38,834 bases of DNA from the NCBI GenBank assembly GCA_028281785.1, contig JANQJG010000174.1, forward strand, positions 1 through 38,834, in the 5' to 3' direction. The stretch comes from Rhodospirillales bacterium (lineage in GTDB: Bacteria; Pseudomonadota; Alphaproteobacteria; Rhodospirillales; Shumkoniaceae). Made by a program: the position numbers and the translations under genes. Each line of letters begins with the position of its first letter. Position 1 is the first letter of the stretch. Shown one piece after another: positions 1-7,590 of this stretch. Below the pieces are notes generated by a model. The model was not told the origin of the DNA, did not search any database, and saw only the letters and a list, made by a program, of their open reading frames with translations.

Positions 1-1
1 C

Positions 2-132
2 TAGTGTGATGGTTCCGAAGTTCGGCACATTATGTGTGCCGAACTTCGGAAGCTGAATCACACGAGAATCAACAAGTTCGTGTGCCGATTCACGCGAGAT
101 TCAATGGATCGAATCTCGCGATCGGGACACTA
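2..132. repeat. 131-bp three-hairpin intergenic repeat, copy 1
   Basis: The element begins TAGTGT and ends ACACTA, so its ends are inverted repeats. Inside are three hairpins: a perfect 17-bp stem (13-29 with 35-51, loop 30-34), an 11-bp stem with a 3-nt bulge (55-65 with 78-83 and 87-91), and a 10-bp stem (93-102 with 111-120, loop 103-110). A second copy in the same orientation lies at 35071-35201. The copies differ at nine positions, which fall in two loops and in one compensated pair (23/41). No protein is encoded; a reading frame runs through both copies but shows no family. It could be a MITE-like element or a structured RNA or DNA site. The window edge prevents a check of the left flank. 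Confidence 0.85.
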
Positions 133-292
133 TTGCCCGGCGACGGTTTCCGGCAAAGCTTGGCCCCGCCGGGCGACGCCGGGCTGCGCGAAGCGGGACC
201 GCCGTTAACTGGTCCAGCGTCACGGTGATGTGAGAGCGGCGCGCCCTCGCGCGTGCCATAATGACAAGCCTGCAAGGCAGGGAGCGGCGCCC

Positions 293-508
293 ATGAGACG
301 CGACCGCCTTTTCGTTACCGGCCTGATCGGCAGCGCGATCACAGCGCTTTGTTGCTTCACACCGGCTCTGGCCGTTTTGCTCGGCGCGGTCGGCCTGTCT
401 GCCTGGGTGGGTTGGCTCGATATCGTCTTGCTGCCCGTTTTGGCGGCTTTCCTTGCGCTCACTTTCTACGCCCTGATCCGCGGGCGAAGAGCGAGGGCGC
501 GAACATGA
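293..508 (+). CDS. merF: MerF-type mercury transporter
   Basis: This is a 71-residue inner-membrane protein of the MerF family, which moves Hg(II) across the inner membrane. Two hydrophobic helices span about residues 6-30 and 33-62. The first carries the diagnostic vicinal cysteines in ALCCFTP (Cys20, Cys21), followed by LLGAVGLSAWVGWLD, which closely matches MerF. The ATG at 293 follows GGGAG. MerF proteins usually have a second cysteine pair near the C-terminus; here the protein stops early after an Arg-rich end and lacks it. The stop overlaps the next start (ATGA at 505-508), so the two are probably co-translated. No merR, merA or recognisable mer operator is present, so this is not a full mer operon. 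Confidence 0.85.
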   Translation: MRRDRLFVTGLIGSAITALCCFTPALAVLLGAVGLSAWVGWLDIVLLPVLAAFLALTFYALIRGRRARART

Positions 509-723
509 CGCCCCCAGAAACCGTTGAGCGTATGTCGATCCTCACCTGTCCCAATTGCGGTCACAGCAAGGCCGAGAAGATGCCCCTCAACGCCTGCATC
601 GTCGTCTATGATTGCGAGGGTTGCGGCGCGAGCCTGCGCCCCAAAAGCGGCGATTGCTGCGTCTTCTGCTCCTATGGGACGGTCCCTTACCCGCCGGTGC
701 AGATGGATGGCCGCTGCTGCTGA
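505..723 (+). CDS. GDCC-motif cysteine-rich small protein
   Basis: A 72-residue protein with ten cysteines: CPNC (15-18), Cys31, CEGC (37-40), GDCCVFC (49-55) and a terminal Cys-Cys (71-72). The GDCCxxCSYG signature defines a small family often found beside merF and sometimes containing selenocysteine; here the codons are ordinary Cys. The four-cysteine N-terminal half looks like a zinc ribbon. Its start overlaps the merF stop, which suggests a linked role, possibly binding mercury or another soft metal on the cytoplasmic side. An internal ATG at 532 would remove nine residues and is an alternative start. Biochemical function is not established. Confidence 0.75.
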   Translation: MTPPETVERMSILTCPNCGHSKAEKMPLNACIVVYDCEGCGASLRPKSGDCCVFCSYGTVPYPPVQMDGRCC

Positions 724-775
724 CCGGCGGCCTCCCCCTTGTCGGCGCGGTGAGTTCCACCCTATTTACAAGGCC

Positions 776-2269
776 ATGCCCGGAGACGCCTACCATGCGC
801 TCGAAAGGCGCTTTCGCCGCCTGCTGACCCTGCGCGACGCGCAGGCCATCCTGCATTGGGACTTGGCGACCATGATGCCACCGGGCGCAGCCAGGGCCCG
901 GGCCGAGCAGATGGCCGAGTTGGAGGCGATCCGGCACTCGCTCCTGACGGCGCCGGAGATCGGGGATCTGATTGCCGCCGCCCGGCAAGACGGAGAGCTA
1001 ACGCTCGGACAAGCCGCCAATCTGCGCGAGATGACGCGTCTCTGGCGCCGGGCCACCGCCCTGTCGGAAGATCTGGTCGTGGCCTTGTCCAAGGCCAATT
1101 CGGCGTGCGAGACGGTCTGGCGTACTGCAAGACCCGCCGGCGACTTCACCGCCATCCTGCCGCGCCTCGAGGAGGTGTTGGCCAGGGTTCGGGAGACGGC
1201 GGCGGCGCTTTCCGAGGCATTGGGGGTCAGCCGCTACGACGCCCTTCTCGACGAATATGAACCGGGCGGCCGCAGCGAAGACATTGACCGCCTGTTTGCC
1301 GATCTCGAGGACTTCCTTCCCCGATTCCTGAGGGAGGTTGTGGAACACCAGTCCGGACAGCCGGCTGCCACCCGCCCCAATGGACGGTTCCCCATCGACA
1401 AGCAACGGTTGCTTGGTGTCCGATTCATGGAGATGCTCGGCTTCGACTTCGCGCATGGCCGGCTCGACGTGAGCCTCCACCCCTTCTGCGGCGGCAGCAG
1501 CGACGACGTACGGATCACCACGCGCTATGACGAATCTGACTTCACCTCCAGCCTGATGGGCGTGCTGCACGAGACCGGGCATGCCCTCTACGAGCGCGGT
1601 CTGCCGGAGGATTGGCGGGGCCAGCCCGCCGGCGAGGCCCGTAGCCTCAGCCTGCATGAGAGCCAATCGCTGCTGGTGGAGATGCAAGTCTGCCGCTCGC
1701 CAGCCTTCCTCACCATGGCCACGCCGATCATGGTCGAGACCTTCGACGGCTCGGGATCGGACTGGACGGCCGAAAACCTCATACGGCTGTACACGCGCGT
1801 AAAGCCGGGGTTCATCCGGGTCGATGCCGACGAGGTCACCTACCCCCTCCATGTCATCCTTCGCTATCGCCTGGAGAAGGCGATGATCGAGGGCGACATG
1901 GAAGCCAGGGACCTGCCGGCCGCCTGGGACGAGGGCATGCGACGCCTGCTCGGCCTCGCGCCGCCGAGCCCGCGCGAGGGATGCCTTCAGGATCTTCACT
2001 GGTACGACGGGGCCTGGGGATACTTCCCGACCTATACGCTGGGCGCAATGACGGCCGCGCAGCTTTTCGACGCGGCCCGCAACGCCGATGCAGCAATCGA
2101 GGACAGCGTCGCCCGCGGCGATTTCGCGCCGCTGATGGCCTGGCTGCGCGACAACGTGCACGAACAGGGCTCCTTGAAGACAACACAAGACATCCTCGTG
2201 GAGGCAACGGGCCGCTCCCTCGATCCGGAGGTCTTCAAGCGTCACCTGCGGACGCGTTACCTGTCGTAG
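776..2269 (+). CDS. M32-family metallocarboxypeptidase
   Basis: A 497-residue zinc carboxypeptidase of family M32 (thermostable carboxypeptidase Taq type), which removes C-terminal residues from peptides in the cytoplasm. The zinc site is HETGH at residues 265-269, with the third ligand in HESQS (Glu295). The length matches the family (about 500), and the N-terminal segment reading LHWDLATMMPPGA is typical. The ATG at 776 is chosen because the open frame further upstream lies over the GDCC gene and is not family-like. The ribosome site is weak. It follows the GDCC gene by 52 bp on the same strand, but no functional link to mercury is evident. Confidence 0.9.
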   Translation: MPGDAYHALERRFRRLLTLRDAQAILHWDLATMMPPGAARARAEQMAELEAIRHSLLTAPEIGDLIAAARQDGELTLGQAANLREMTRLWRRATALSEDLVVALSKANSACETVWRTARPAGDFTAILPRLEEVLARVRETAAALSEALGVSRYDALLDEYEPGGRSEDIDRLFADLEDFLPRFLREVVEHQSGQPAATRPNGRFPIDKQRLLGVRFMEMLGFDFAHGRLDVSLHPFCGGSSDDVRITTRYDESDFTSSLMGVLHETGHALYERGLPEDWRGQPAGEARSLSLHESQSLLVEMQVCRSPAFLTMATPIMVETFDGSGSDWTAENLIRLYTRVKPGFIRVDADEVTYPLHVILRYRLEKAMIEGDMEARDLPAAWDEGMRRLLGLAPPSPREGCLQDLHWYDGAWGYFPTYTLGAMTAAQLFDAARNADAAIEDSVARGDFAPLMAWLRDNVHEQGSLKTTQDILVEATGRSLDPEVFKRHLRTRYLS

Positions 2270-2283
2270 CCCTTAAGCCCCCC

Positions 2284-2319
2284 AAATCCTTCGACACGCC
2301 GCCTTCGGCGGCTGCTCAG
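2284..2319. repeat. Left half of a REP palindrome split by the IS
   Basis: The stretch contains a perfect hairpin (GCCGCC-TTC-GGCGGC, 2298-2312) preceded by ATCCTTCGACAC and followed by TGCTCAG. Joined to the sequence right of the IS (AGGATGAGG from 3899), it rebuilds a typical alphaproteobacterial REP in which ATCCT and AGGAT pair at the base. The palindrome was therefore intact before the insertion. Confidence 0.7.
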
Positions 2320-2425
2320 TCCATATGTCTGTTTGAGGAAGATAAGTTGAGCGGTCTCGACGCATGCGAAAACGAGGGTTTCGTCGGCGCTGCGGGCGCC
2401 GCGCCTCACGCAAGGGAGACCGCTC

Positions 2426-3550
2426 ATGGACAAGGATACCCTTTTTGTTGGTTTGGATACAGACAAGCGGCACATCGACATCGCGGTGGCGGGTCCGTTT
2501 CCGGATGGGGAGGTTCGCTATATCGGCAAGATTTCGCAGGCTCCGCCGGCGTTGCCTCGGGCTCTGAGGCGACTGAGGAAGGAGGGTCGGTCGCTGACGG
2601 TGTGTTACGAGGCGGGACCATGCGGTTACGGGATTTATCGCCGTTTGGAGGGGATGGCTGGGGTGACCTGCCGGGTGGTGGCCCCGTCGTTGATCCCGCG
2701 CCGTCCTGGGGACCGGGTAAAGACGAACCGACGCGATGCGGTGAGCTTGGCGCGTCTACTGCGCGCGGGCGAGCTGACGGCGATATGGGTGCCGGATGCG
2801 GCGCACGAGGCGATGCGCGACCTGGTGCGGGCGCGCGCGAAGGCGGTCGAGGCACTGACCCGCTGCCGCCAGCATATCGGCAGCTTCCTGTTGCGCCAGG
2901 AGATCGGCTACACCGGCACGCCGTGGACGAAGAAGCACCGTCTCTGGCTGAGCCGTCTGGAGTTCGCGGAACCGGCGCACCGGGTGCTGTGGGCCGAGCT
3001 TCTGACGGCGCTGGATCAGGCGGAGGCACGCCGCGACCGGCTGAGCGCGCACATGGCCGAGTTGGTGGCGGACTGGTCGCTGGGCTGGCTGGCCGAAGCC
3101 CTGCAGGTGCTGCGCGGCTACCGCCTGGTGACGGCGGCGAGCCTGGTGGCAGAGGTCGGCGACCCGCGTCGGTTCGACAGTCCGCGCCAGCTGATGGCCT
3201 ATCTCGGGCTGGTGCCGAGCGAACATTCGACCGGCCTCCGCCACCACCGTGGCGGCCTGACCAAGACCGGCAACCGACGGGCTCGCACCGCCTTGATCGA
3301 GGCAGCCTGGACCTACGCCCGGCCCGCCAAGCCGATGCCGGCCGCCGGCGCGCCGCCCGAGTTGCAAGCAATCGCCGACAAGGCCCGCCATCGTCTCGGC
3401 CTGCGCTATCGACGGCTGATCCTCCGCGGCAAGCGCCCCCAGGTCGCGGTCGCCGCGGTGGCGCGCGAGCTGGTCGGCTTCGCCTGGGCCATCGCCCACG
3501 CCGCCGGCCCCCAAGACACCCCCAAAACCGGCGCGCCAACGCACCGCTGA
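2426..3550 (+). CDS. IS110-family transposase, probable active-site substitution
   Basis: The 374-residue protein has the IS110 layout: an N-terminal RuvC-like DEDD domain and a C-terminal Tnp20 domain with a serine nucleophile. Visible residues are Asp11 (VGLDTDKRHID), Glu62 (CYEAGPCGYG), Asp104 (KTNRRDA) and Ser268 in LGLVPSEHSTG, followed by LTKTGNRRAR. In the family the DxxD pair reads KTDRRDA; here the first Asp is Asn101, codon AAC at 2726-2728, one transition from GAC. The reading frame is otherwise intact and full length. Such enzymes recombine DNA guided by an RNA made from a non-coding end of the element. Whether this copy is active is doubtful. Confidence 0.9.
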   Translation: MDKDTLFVGLDTDKRHIDIAVAGPFPDGEVRYIGKISQAPPALPRALRRLRKEGRSLTVCYEAGPCGYGIYRRLEGMAGVTCRVVAPSLIPRRPGDRVKTNRRDAVSLARLLRAGELTAIWVPDAAHEAMRDLVRARAKAVEALTRCRQHIGSFLLRQEIGYTGTPWTKKHRLWLSRLEFAEPAHRVLWAELLTALDQAEARRDRLSAHMAELVADWSLGWLAEALQVLRGYRLVTAASLVAEVGDPRRFDSPRQLMAYLGLVPSEHSTGLRHHRGGLTKTGNRRARTALIEAAWTYARPAKPMPAAGAPPELQAIADKARHRLGLRYRRLILRGKRPQVAVAAVARELVGFAWAIAHAAGPQDTPKTGAPTHR

Positions 3551-3621
3551 ACCAGACGCCCCCTTCCCGGTCCCATCCGCAAACCGGCGCCGGAGGTCGC
3601 CGGAACCACCATCCCAAATCC

Positions 3622-3817
3622 GCCGGTGCACCAGCCTGGGAGCGGGCCTTCGGTCAGGGGAACCCTCGCCCTCATCCTGGAGCGGCTTCGCGCCCAAACT
3701 CGTGCTCAGTGGCAGGCAGACCCGCGACGTATCCATGGCAAGGTCGGTACCCAACCCACGCATCAGAGAAGGATCAACCGTCGCAAACCAAGCCCGCTCC
3801 CAGATCCGTGCACCGGC
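3622..3817. other. Long inverted repeat in the IS right end, candidate guide RNA
   Basis: Two 25-nt arms, 3622-3646 and 3793-3817, are complementary at 21 positions: 10 bp (GCCGGTGCAC/GTGCACCGGC), a 4x4 internal loop, then 11 bp (CTGGGAGCGGG/CCCGCTCCCAG). They enclose 146 nt. The segment lies wholly in the non-coding right end of the IS110-type element and is 196 nt long, about the size of known IS110 bridge or seek RNAs. That it is such an RNA is inference; no guide loops were matched to the target. It may equally be a DNA structure or a nested palindrome. Confidence 0.4.
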
Positions 3818-3898
3818 CTTCATCAAACAAAAACCCTCCGGACGCCTCGCGATCGGAACTCATAACCTTGTCTCATCACTTCAAAAAACAGACATCAG

Positions 3899-3917
3899 AG
3901 GATGAGGAAAAAGGTTA
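3899..3917. repeat. Right half of the IS-split REP palindrome
   Basis: AGGATGAGGAAAAAGG directly follows the IS and completes the REP whose left half ends at 2319. The rest of the gap up to the acetyltransferase stop at 3997 shows no further feature. Confidence 0.6.
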
Positions 3918-3996
3918 AAATGATTGACCTCATGCCGGGGAGCACAGCGTCTCGAAGCTCGAGGAAAATCATCCATTCGCCTTCTTCAGCAGCCTG

Positions 3997-4608
3997 CTAA
4001 ACTTCCGCCGTCATCAGCAGCACGTCGCCGTCATATTGGATGAAGGGATGAGGAACCACCTTGCGGCGGTCGATGACCCGATATCCGCACCGCTCATACA
4101 GCCGCAAGGCGCCCCCGTTCTGCTCGAACACCAAAAGGCTCAAGGTTCGCAGTCCGAGATCCTTGGCCTGCGCCCGCGCGATCTCGAGAAAACCTTGTCC
4201 CAGGCCCTGTTTCCGGTACTCGGGGAGAAGGGCGACGCCGCAGACATAATAGCTCCCCGGCACCTCCATCTCGTCATAAGGGGCCAAGACATCAGGTACT
4301 TCCGGGTCAGAGGTCTCGGCTCCGGACGGTTCCCCGACGCCCGCGTCCCGCTGTTCCTCGGCCATCGGAAACGCAACCAGCATGCCCACCACCTCGCCGC
4401 CGATTTCCGCGACCACGCAGTTCTGATAGCTGAATTCCGTGTTCTCGCGGGCATAGCGCTGCTCGCCGATCTCGATGAGCGAAAGCCCGGGACAGTCGAC
4501 CTGGCTCCAGACATAGTTGGCGACGCCGCCGGAGGCGATGCTGAACAATTCGGCGATGCGTCGACAATCGGCTTTGACAGCCGGTCGGAACGGAGGGGTG
4601 AACTCCAT
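3997..4608 (-). CDS. GNAT-family N-acetyltransferase
   Basis: A 203-residue GCN5-related acetyltransferase that would transfer an acetyl group from acetyl-CoA to an unknown amine. The acetyl-CoA loop is seen in VALLPEYRKQGLGQGFLEIA, followed by SLLVFEQNGGALRLYERCGY, the usual C-terminal motif with conserved Asn and Tyr. An acidic Pro/Glu-rich insert lies at about residues 101-126, between the strand ending AFPMAEEQ and GSYYVCGVA. The ATG at 4608 follows GGAGA; the frame can be extended upstream only to a TTG without a ribosome site. It is divergent from thrC. A GNAT gene near thrC and an M16 peptidase is common in this group. Substrate unknown. Confidence 0.85.
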   Translation of the reverse strand: MEFTPPFRPAVKADCRRIAELFSIASGGVANYVWSQVDCPGLSLIEIGEQRYARENTEFSYQNCVVAEIGGEVVGMLVAFPMAEEQRDAGVGEPSGAETSDPEVPDVLAPYDEMEVPGSYYVCGVALLPEYRKQGLGQGFLEIARAQAKDLGLRTLSLLVFEQNGGALRLYERCGYRVIDRRKVVPHPFIQYDGDVLLMTAEV

Positions 4609-4915
4609 GATTCGGTCTCCGGCATAGCTCTCTGGCTCACCGCAAGGTTGCCCCAATCAAAAGGGCCGTTCAACGCCCAACACCGGCGGCGGAACGAAGT
4701 TCATGCTGCACCATTTGACGAACTGGCGGCACATCGTCGCCGTGCCCGGACGGACTTCCCTCGCCGATCAGCGTTGACCGGGCGAACCTCGACGTCCCCA
4801 GTGTTTTTTACGCCCGGGACGCGGGGTCATCGCGATTCCTTGCGAGCGACCTTGCCGGCTTCGCTTTGCGGCGATAGGTTACGCAGCTTTCTTAGAGGTT
4901 CGGCGAGGATCAGCC
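4609..4915. other. Divergent intergenic region, nothing identified
   Basis: These 307 bases separate the divergent acetyltransferase and thrC and must hold both promoters. No riboswitch, long palindrome or convincing small gene could be made out. GAGGAT at 4906-4911 is the likely ribosome site of thrC. Confidence 0.4.
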
Positions 4916-6322
4916 GTGAGGTATGTGAGCACCCGGGGCACCGCCCCGTCCCTCCCTTTTGACGACGTCCTGCTTGCGGGATTGGCGCGGGATGGGGGCC
5001 TCTATGTTCCGGAGACGTGGCCGCGCCTCGCGCGAACCGAGATCCGGAAGTTACGCGGTCTCTCCTATGCCGATCTGACGGCCCGAGTGATCGCACCCTT
5101 CGTCGGCGATCGTATACGCGAGTCCGATCTCGTGAAAATCGCCGAGGATGCCTACGCCGGCTTTGGCCATTCCGCCGTTGCACCGCTCAAACAGCTGGGA
5201 GCCGACCGCTGGTTGCTGGAGCTTTTTCACGGACCGACGCTCTCCTTCAAGGACTATGCGCTTCAGATCGTGGGACGACTGTTCGATCATGTCCTTCGCC
5301 AGCGCGGCCAGCGAATTACGATCGTCGGCGCGACCTCGGGCGACACCGGATCGGCCGCCATCGAAGCCTGCCGTGATCGCGAGGCGATCGATATTTTCAT
5401 CCTTCATCCCAAGGGGCGGGTGTCCGAGGTCCAGCGTCGGCAGATGACGACGGTCGAGTCGCCCAACGTGTTCAACCTTGCCGTCGAAGGCACCTTCGAC
5501 GATTGCCAGGATCTGGTGAAGGCGATGTTCAACGATACCGCCTTCCGCGACCGGCACCGGCTGTCGGCCGTCAACTCGATCAACTGGGCCCGCATCATGG
5601 TCCAGATCGCCTATTACTTCGCGGCGGCGCTGGCCCTTGGCGCGCCGGAACGCAAGCTCACCTTCGCCGTGCCTACGGGCAATTTCGGAAACGTCTTCGC
5701 GGCCTATGGGGCCCGCCGCATCGGACTGGGCATCGATCGGCTGATCATCGGCTCCAACAGCAACGACATCCTGACCCGTTTTCTGGGTGGCGGCGTCATG
5801 GAAACGGCCCCGGTGGTGCCAACTCTCAGCCCGAGCATGGATATCCAGATCTCAAGCAATTTCGAGCGCCTGCTGTTCGAATACTATCGCCGCGACGGTC
5901 GGAAGCTGGCATCGGTCATGGAGAGGTTTCGCCGTGAGGGGGCAGTCGCTTTCGGCACCGCGCGCTGGCGCCGCATGCGAGGACTATTCGACGGCTATCG
6001 CCTGGACGACGAGGAAACCAAAGAAGTGATCCGTCAGGTCCACGAAGAGACCGGCGAACTCCTCGATCCCCACTCCGCCATCGGACTGAAGGCGGGCAGG
6101 GAACTGGGGGGGCCGGGTGGCTCCCCCGTTATTGCCGTGGCGACGGCGCATCCGGCCAAGTTTCCAGACGCGGTCGAGGACGCGACCGGCGTACGGCCGC
6201 AACTGCCGCCCCGGTTGGCTGACCTGTACAAGCTCAAGGAAAAGATGTCCGTGCTTCCCGCCGATCTGTCCGCCGTTCAAGATTTCATCACCACCCGACT
6301 GGCCGGTAAGGTAGCGGCATGA
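4916..6322 (+). CDS. thrC: Threonine synthase
   Basis: A 468-residue PLP enzyme that converts O-phosphohomoserine to threonine, the last step of threonine synthesis. The PLP lysine is Lys112 in the motif FHGPTLSFKDYALQ, and the phosphate-binding loop reads GATSGDTGSAAIEA. The N-terminal MRYVSTRG and the length fit the long ThrC class found in proteobacteria. The start is GTG at 4916 behind GAGGAT; the ATG at 4923 is out of frame. The stop overlaps the M16 peptidase start (ATGA, 6319-6322), which indicates translational coupling. Homoserine kinase, which makes the substrate, lies at 12366-13334. Confidence 0.97.
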   Translation: MRYVSTRGTAPSLPFDDVLLAGLARDGGLYVPETWPRLARTEIRKLRGLSYADLTARVIAPFVGDRIRESDLVKIAEDAYAGFGHSAVAPLKQLGADRWLLELFHGPTLSFKDYALQIVGRLFDHVLRQRGQRITIVGATSGDTGSAAIEACRDREAIDIFILHPKGRVSEVQRRQMTTVESPNVFNLAVEGTFDDCQDLVKAMFNDTAFRDRHRLSAVNSINWARIMVQIAYYFAAALALGAPERKLTFAVPTGNFGNVFAAYGARRIGLGIDRLIIGSNSNDILTRFLGGGVMETAPVVPTLSPSMDIQISSNFERLLFEYYRRDGRKLASVMERFRREGAVAFGTARWRRMRGLFDGYRLDDEETKEVIRQVHEETGELLDPHSAIGLKAGRELGGPGGSPVIAVATAHPAKFPDAVEDATGVRPQLPPRLADLYKLKEKMSVLPADLSAVQDFITTRLAGKVAA

Positions 6323-7575
6323 GCATTCAACTGACCACTCTGGCCAATGGCTTGCGGGTTGCGAGCGACCATATGGACGGCGTTGAGACGGCCTCCGTGG
6401 GAGTCTGGGTCGGTGCCGGCACCCGCGACGAACGTCCCGAAATCAACGGTGTTTCGCACCTTCTCGAACACATGGCTTTCAAGGGAACCCGGCGGCGCAA
6501 TGCCCAGGCCATAGCCGAGGAGATCGAGGCGGTGGGCGGCCATCTCAACGCCTACACCTCCCGCGAGCACACCGCCTTTTACGCGAAGGTACTCAAAGAG
6601 GACCTGCCACTGGCGGTCGATATCATCGCAGATATCATCCAGAATTCCACGCTCGATGGAGAGGAGCTGGCCCGGGAACGGGCGGTGATCATCCAGGAGA
6701 TCCACCAGTCCCACGACACGCCCGACGACGTGATCTTCGACCACTTCCAGGAAACGGCCTTCCCCAACCAGCCCATCGGCCGCCCGGTCATGGGCTCCGC
6801 CGAGCTCATTCGCGACATGCCGCGGGACGCCCTGGTCGACTTCATGCGCGGGCACTACGGCGCGTCTTCGATGGTTCTTACGGCGGCGGGCCGTGTCGAC
6901 CACGACAAGCTTGTCGCCGTGGCCGAAGCGGCCTTCGGCGGCTTAGATGCCGGTCCGGACCATGCGCGACCGCCGGCCAGCTATGCCGGCGGAGACTATC
7001 GGGAACGCCGCGATCTGGAGCAGGTTCACGCCCTTCTAGGCTTTGAAGGCGTTCCGTATAAAGACGACGACTTCTACACCGTCTCCGTGCTCTCGACGCT
7101 TTTGGGAGGGGGAATGTCCTCGCGCCTGTTCCAGGAAGTGCGGGAGAAGCGGGGACTGGTCTACAGCATCCATACCTTCCTGTCCTTTTACAGCGACACC
7201 GGGCTGTTCGGCATCTATGCCGGCACCGGTGAAACCGAGGTTGAAGAACTGATTCCCCTGATCTGCGAGCAGGTGGCCAAGCTTCGCTATGACGTCAACG
7301 AGGAGGAGGTGGCGCGGGCCAGGGCCCAGCTCAAGGCGAGCCTGCTCATGGCCTTGGAAAGCACCTCGTCGCGGGCCGAACAGCTGGCCCGGCAGTTGAT
7401 GGTTTTCGGCCGCTCGCTGCCGATTTCCGAGATCGTCGCCAAGGTCGACGCCGTCGAGGCCGCGTCGGTCTGCAAGGCGGCGACGCGAATCTTCGACTCG
7501 CAGCCGACTTTTGCAACACTCGGCCCGATCGAACACATCGAGGAATTCGGGCGGATAACGGAACGGCTGCGTTAG
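6319..7575 (+). CDS. M16-family zinc peptidase, processing-peptidase type
   Basis: A 418-residue member of the M16B (pitrilysin / mitochondrial processing peptidase) family. The inverted zinc motif HLLEH is near residues 50-54 (NGVSHLLEHMAFKGT), and the downstream glutamate ligand lies in EELARERAVIIQEI. The C-terminal half carries the inactive-like repeat with GGGMSSRLFQEVREKRGLVY. Alphaproteobacterial members of this size act as soluble peptidases related to the mitochondrial beta subunit; the native substrate is not known. It is translationally coupled to thrC, a gene pair conserved in many Rhodospirillales, though the reason for the linkage is unclear. Confidence 0.93.
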   Translation: MSIQLTTLANGLRVASDHMDGVETASVGVWVGAGTRDERPEINGVSHLLEHMAFKGTRRRNAQAIAEEIEAVGGHLNAYTSREHTAFYAKVLKEDLPLAVDIIADIIQNSTLDGEELARERAVIIQEIHQSHDTPDDVIFDHFQETAFPNQPIGRPVMGSAELIRDMPRDALVDFMRGHYGASSMVLTAAGRVDHDKLVAVAEAAFGGLDAGPDHARPPASYAGGDYRERRDLEQVHALLGFEGVPYKDDDFYTVSVLSTLLGGGMSSRLFQEVREKRGLVYSIHTFLSFYSDTGLFGIYAGTGETEVEELIPLICEQVAKLRYDVNEEEVARARAQLKASLLMALESTSSRAEQLARQLMVFGRSLPISEIVAKVDAVEAASVCKAATRIFDSQPTFATLGPIEHIEEFGRITERLR

Positions 7576-7590
7576 ATCCGATTTCAGGGG

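Larger units (their letters stand above)
2320..3898 (+). mobile_element. IS110-family insertion sequence
   Basis: The element is about 1579 bp, within the usual range for the family. The boundaries come from the REP that it interrupts: left flank ending CTCAG (2315-2319), right flank resuming AGGATGAGG at 3899. TCAG is shared at both junctions (2316-2319 and 3895-3898), as expected for an IS110 core or a short duplication. A 10-bp subterminal inverted repeat is present, ATGTCTGTTT (2325-2334) and AAACAGACAT (3886-3895). The transposase has about 105 bp of element DNA before it and 348 bp after it. A long 3' non-coding end plus subterminal inverted repeats resembles the IS1111 subgroup. The edges may be off by a few bases. 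Confidence 0.75.

Noticed and set aside
34..228. Similar 60-70 residue frames in both 131-bp repeats
   Set aside because: The likeness follows from the repeat DNA; differences track hairpin loops and not codon positions, and there is no ribosome site.
998..2245. A long minus-strand open frame opposite the M32 gene
   Set aside because: It is antisense to a confident gene and its protein shows no family motif.
1981..3918. A 645-residue open frame covering the end of the M32 gene and the IS
   Set aside because: It is Gly/Arg/Pro-rich, has no domain, and shadows two clear genes in another frame; long shadow frames are expected in GC-rich DNA.
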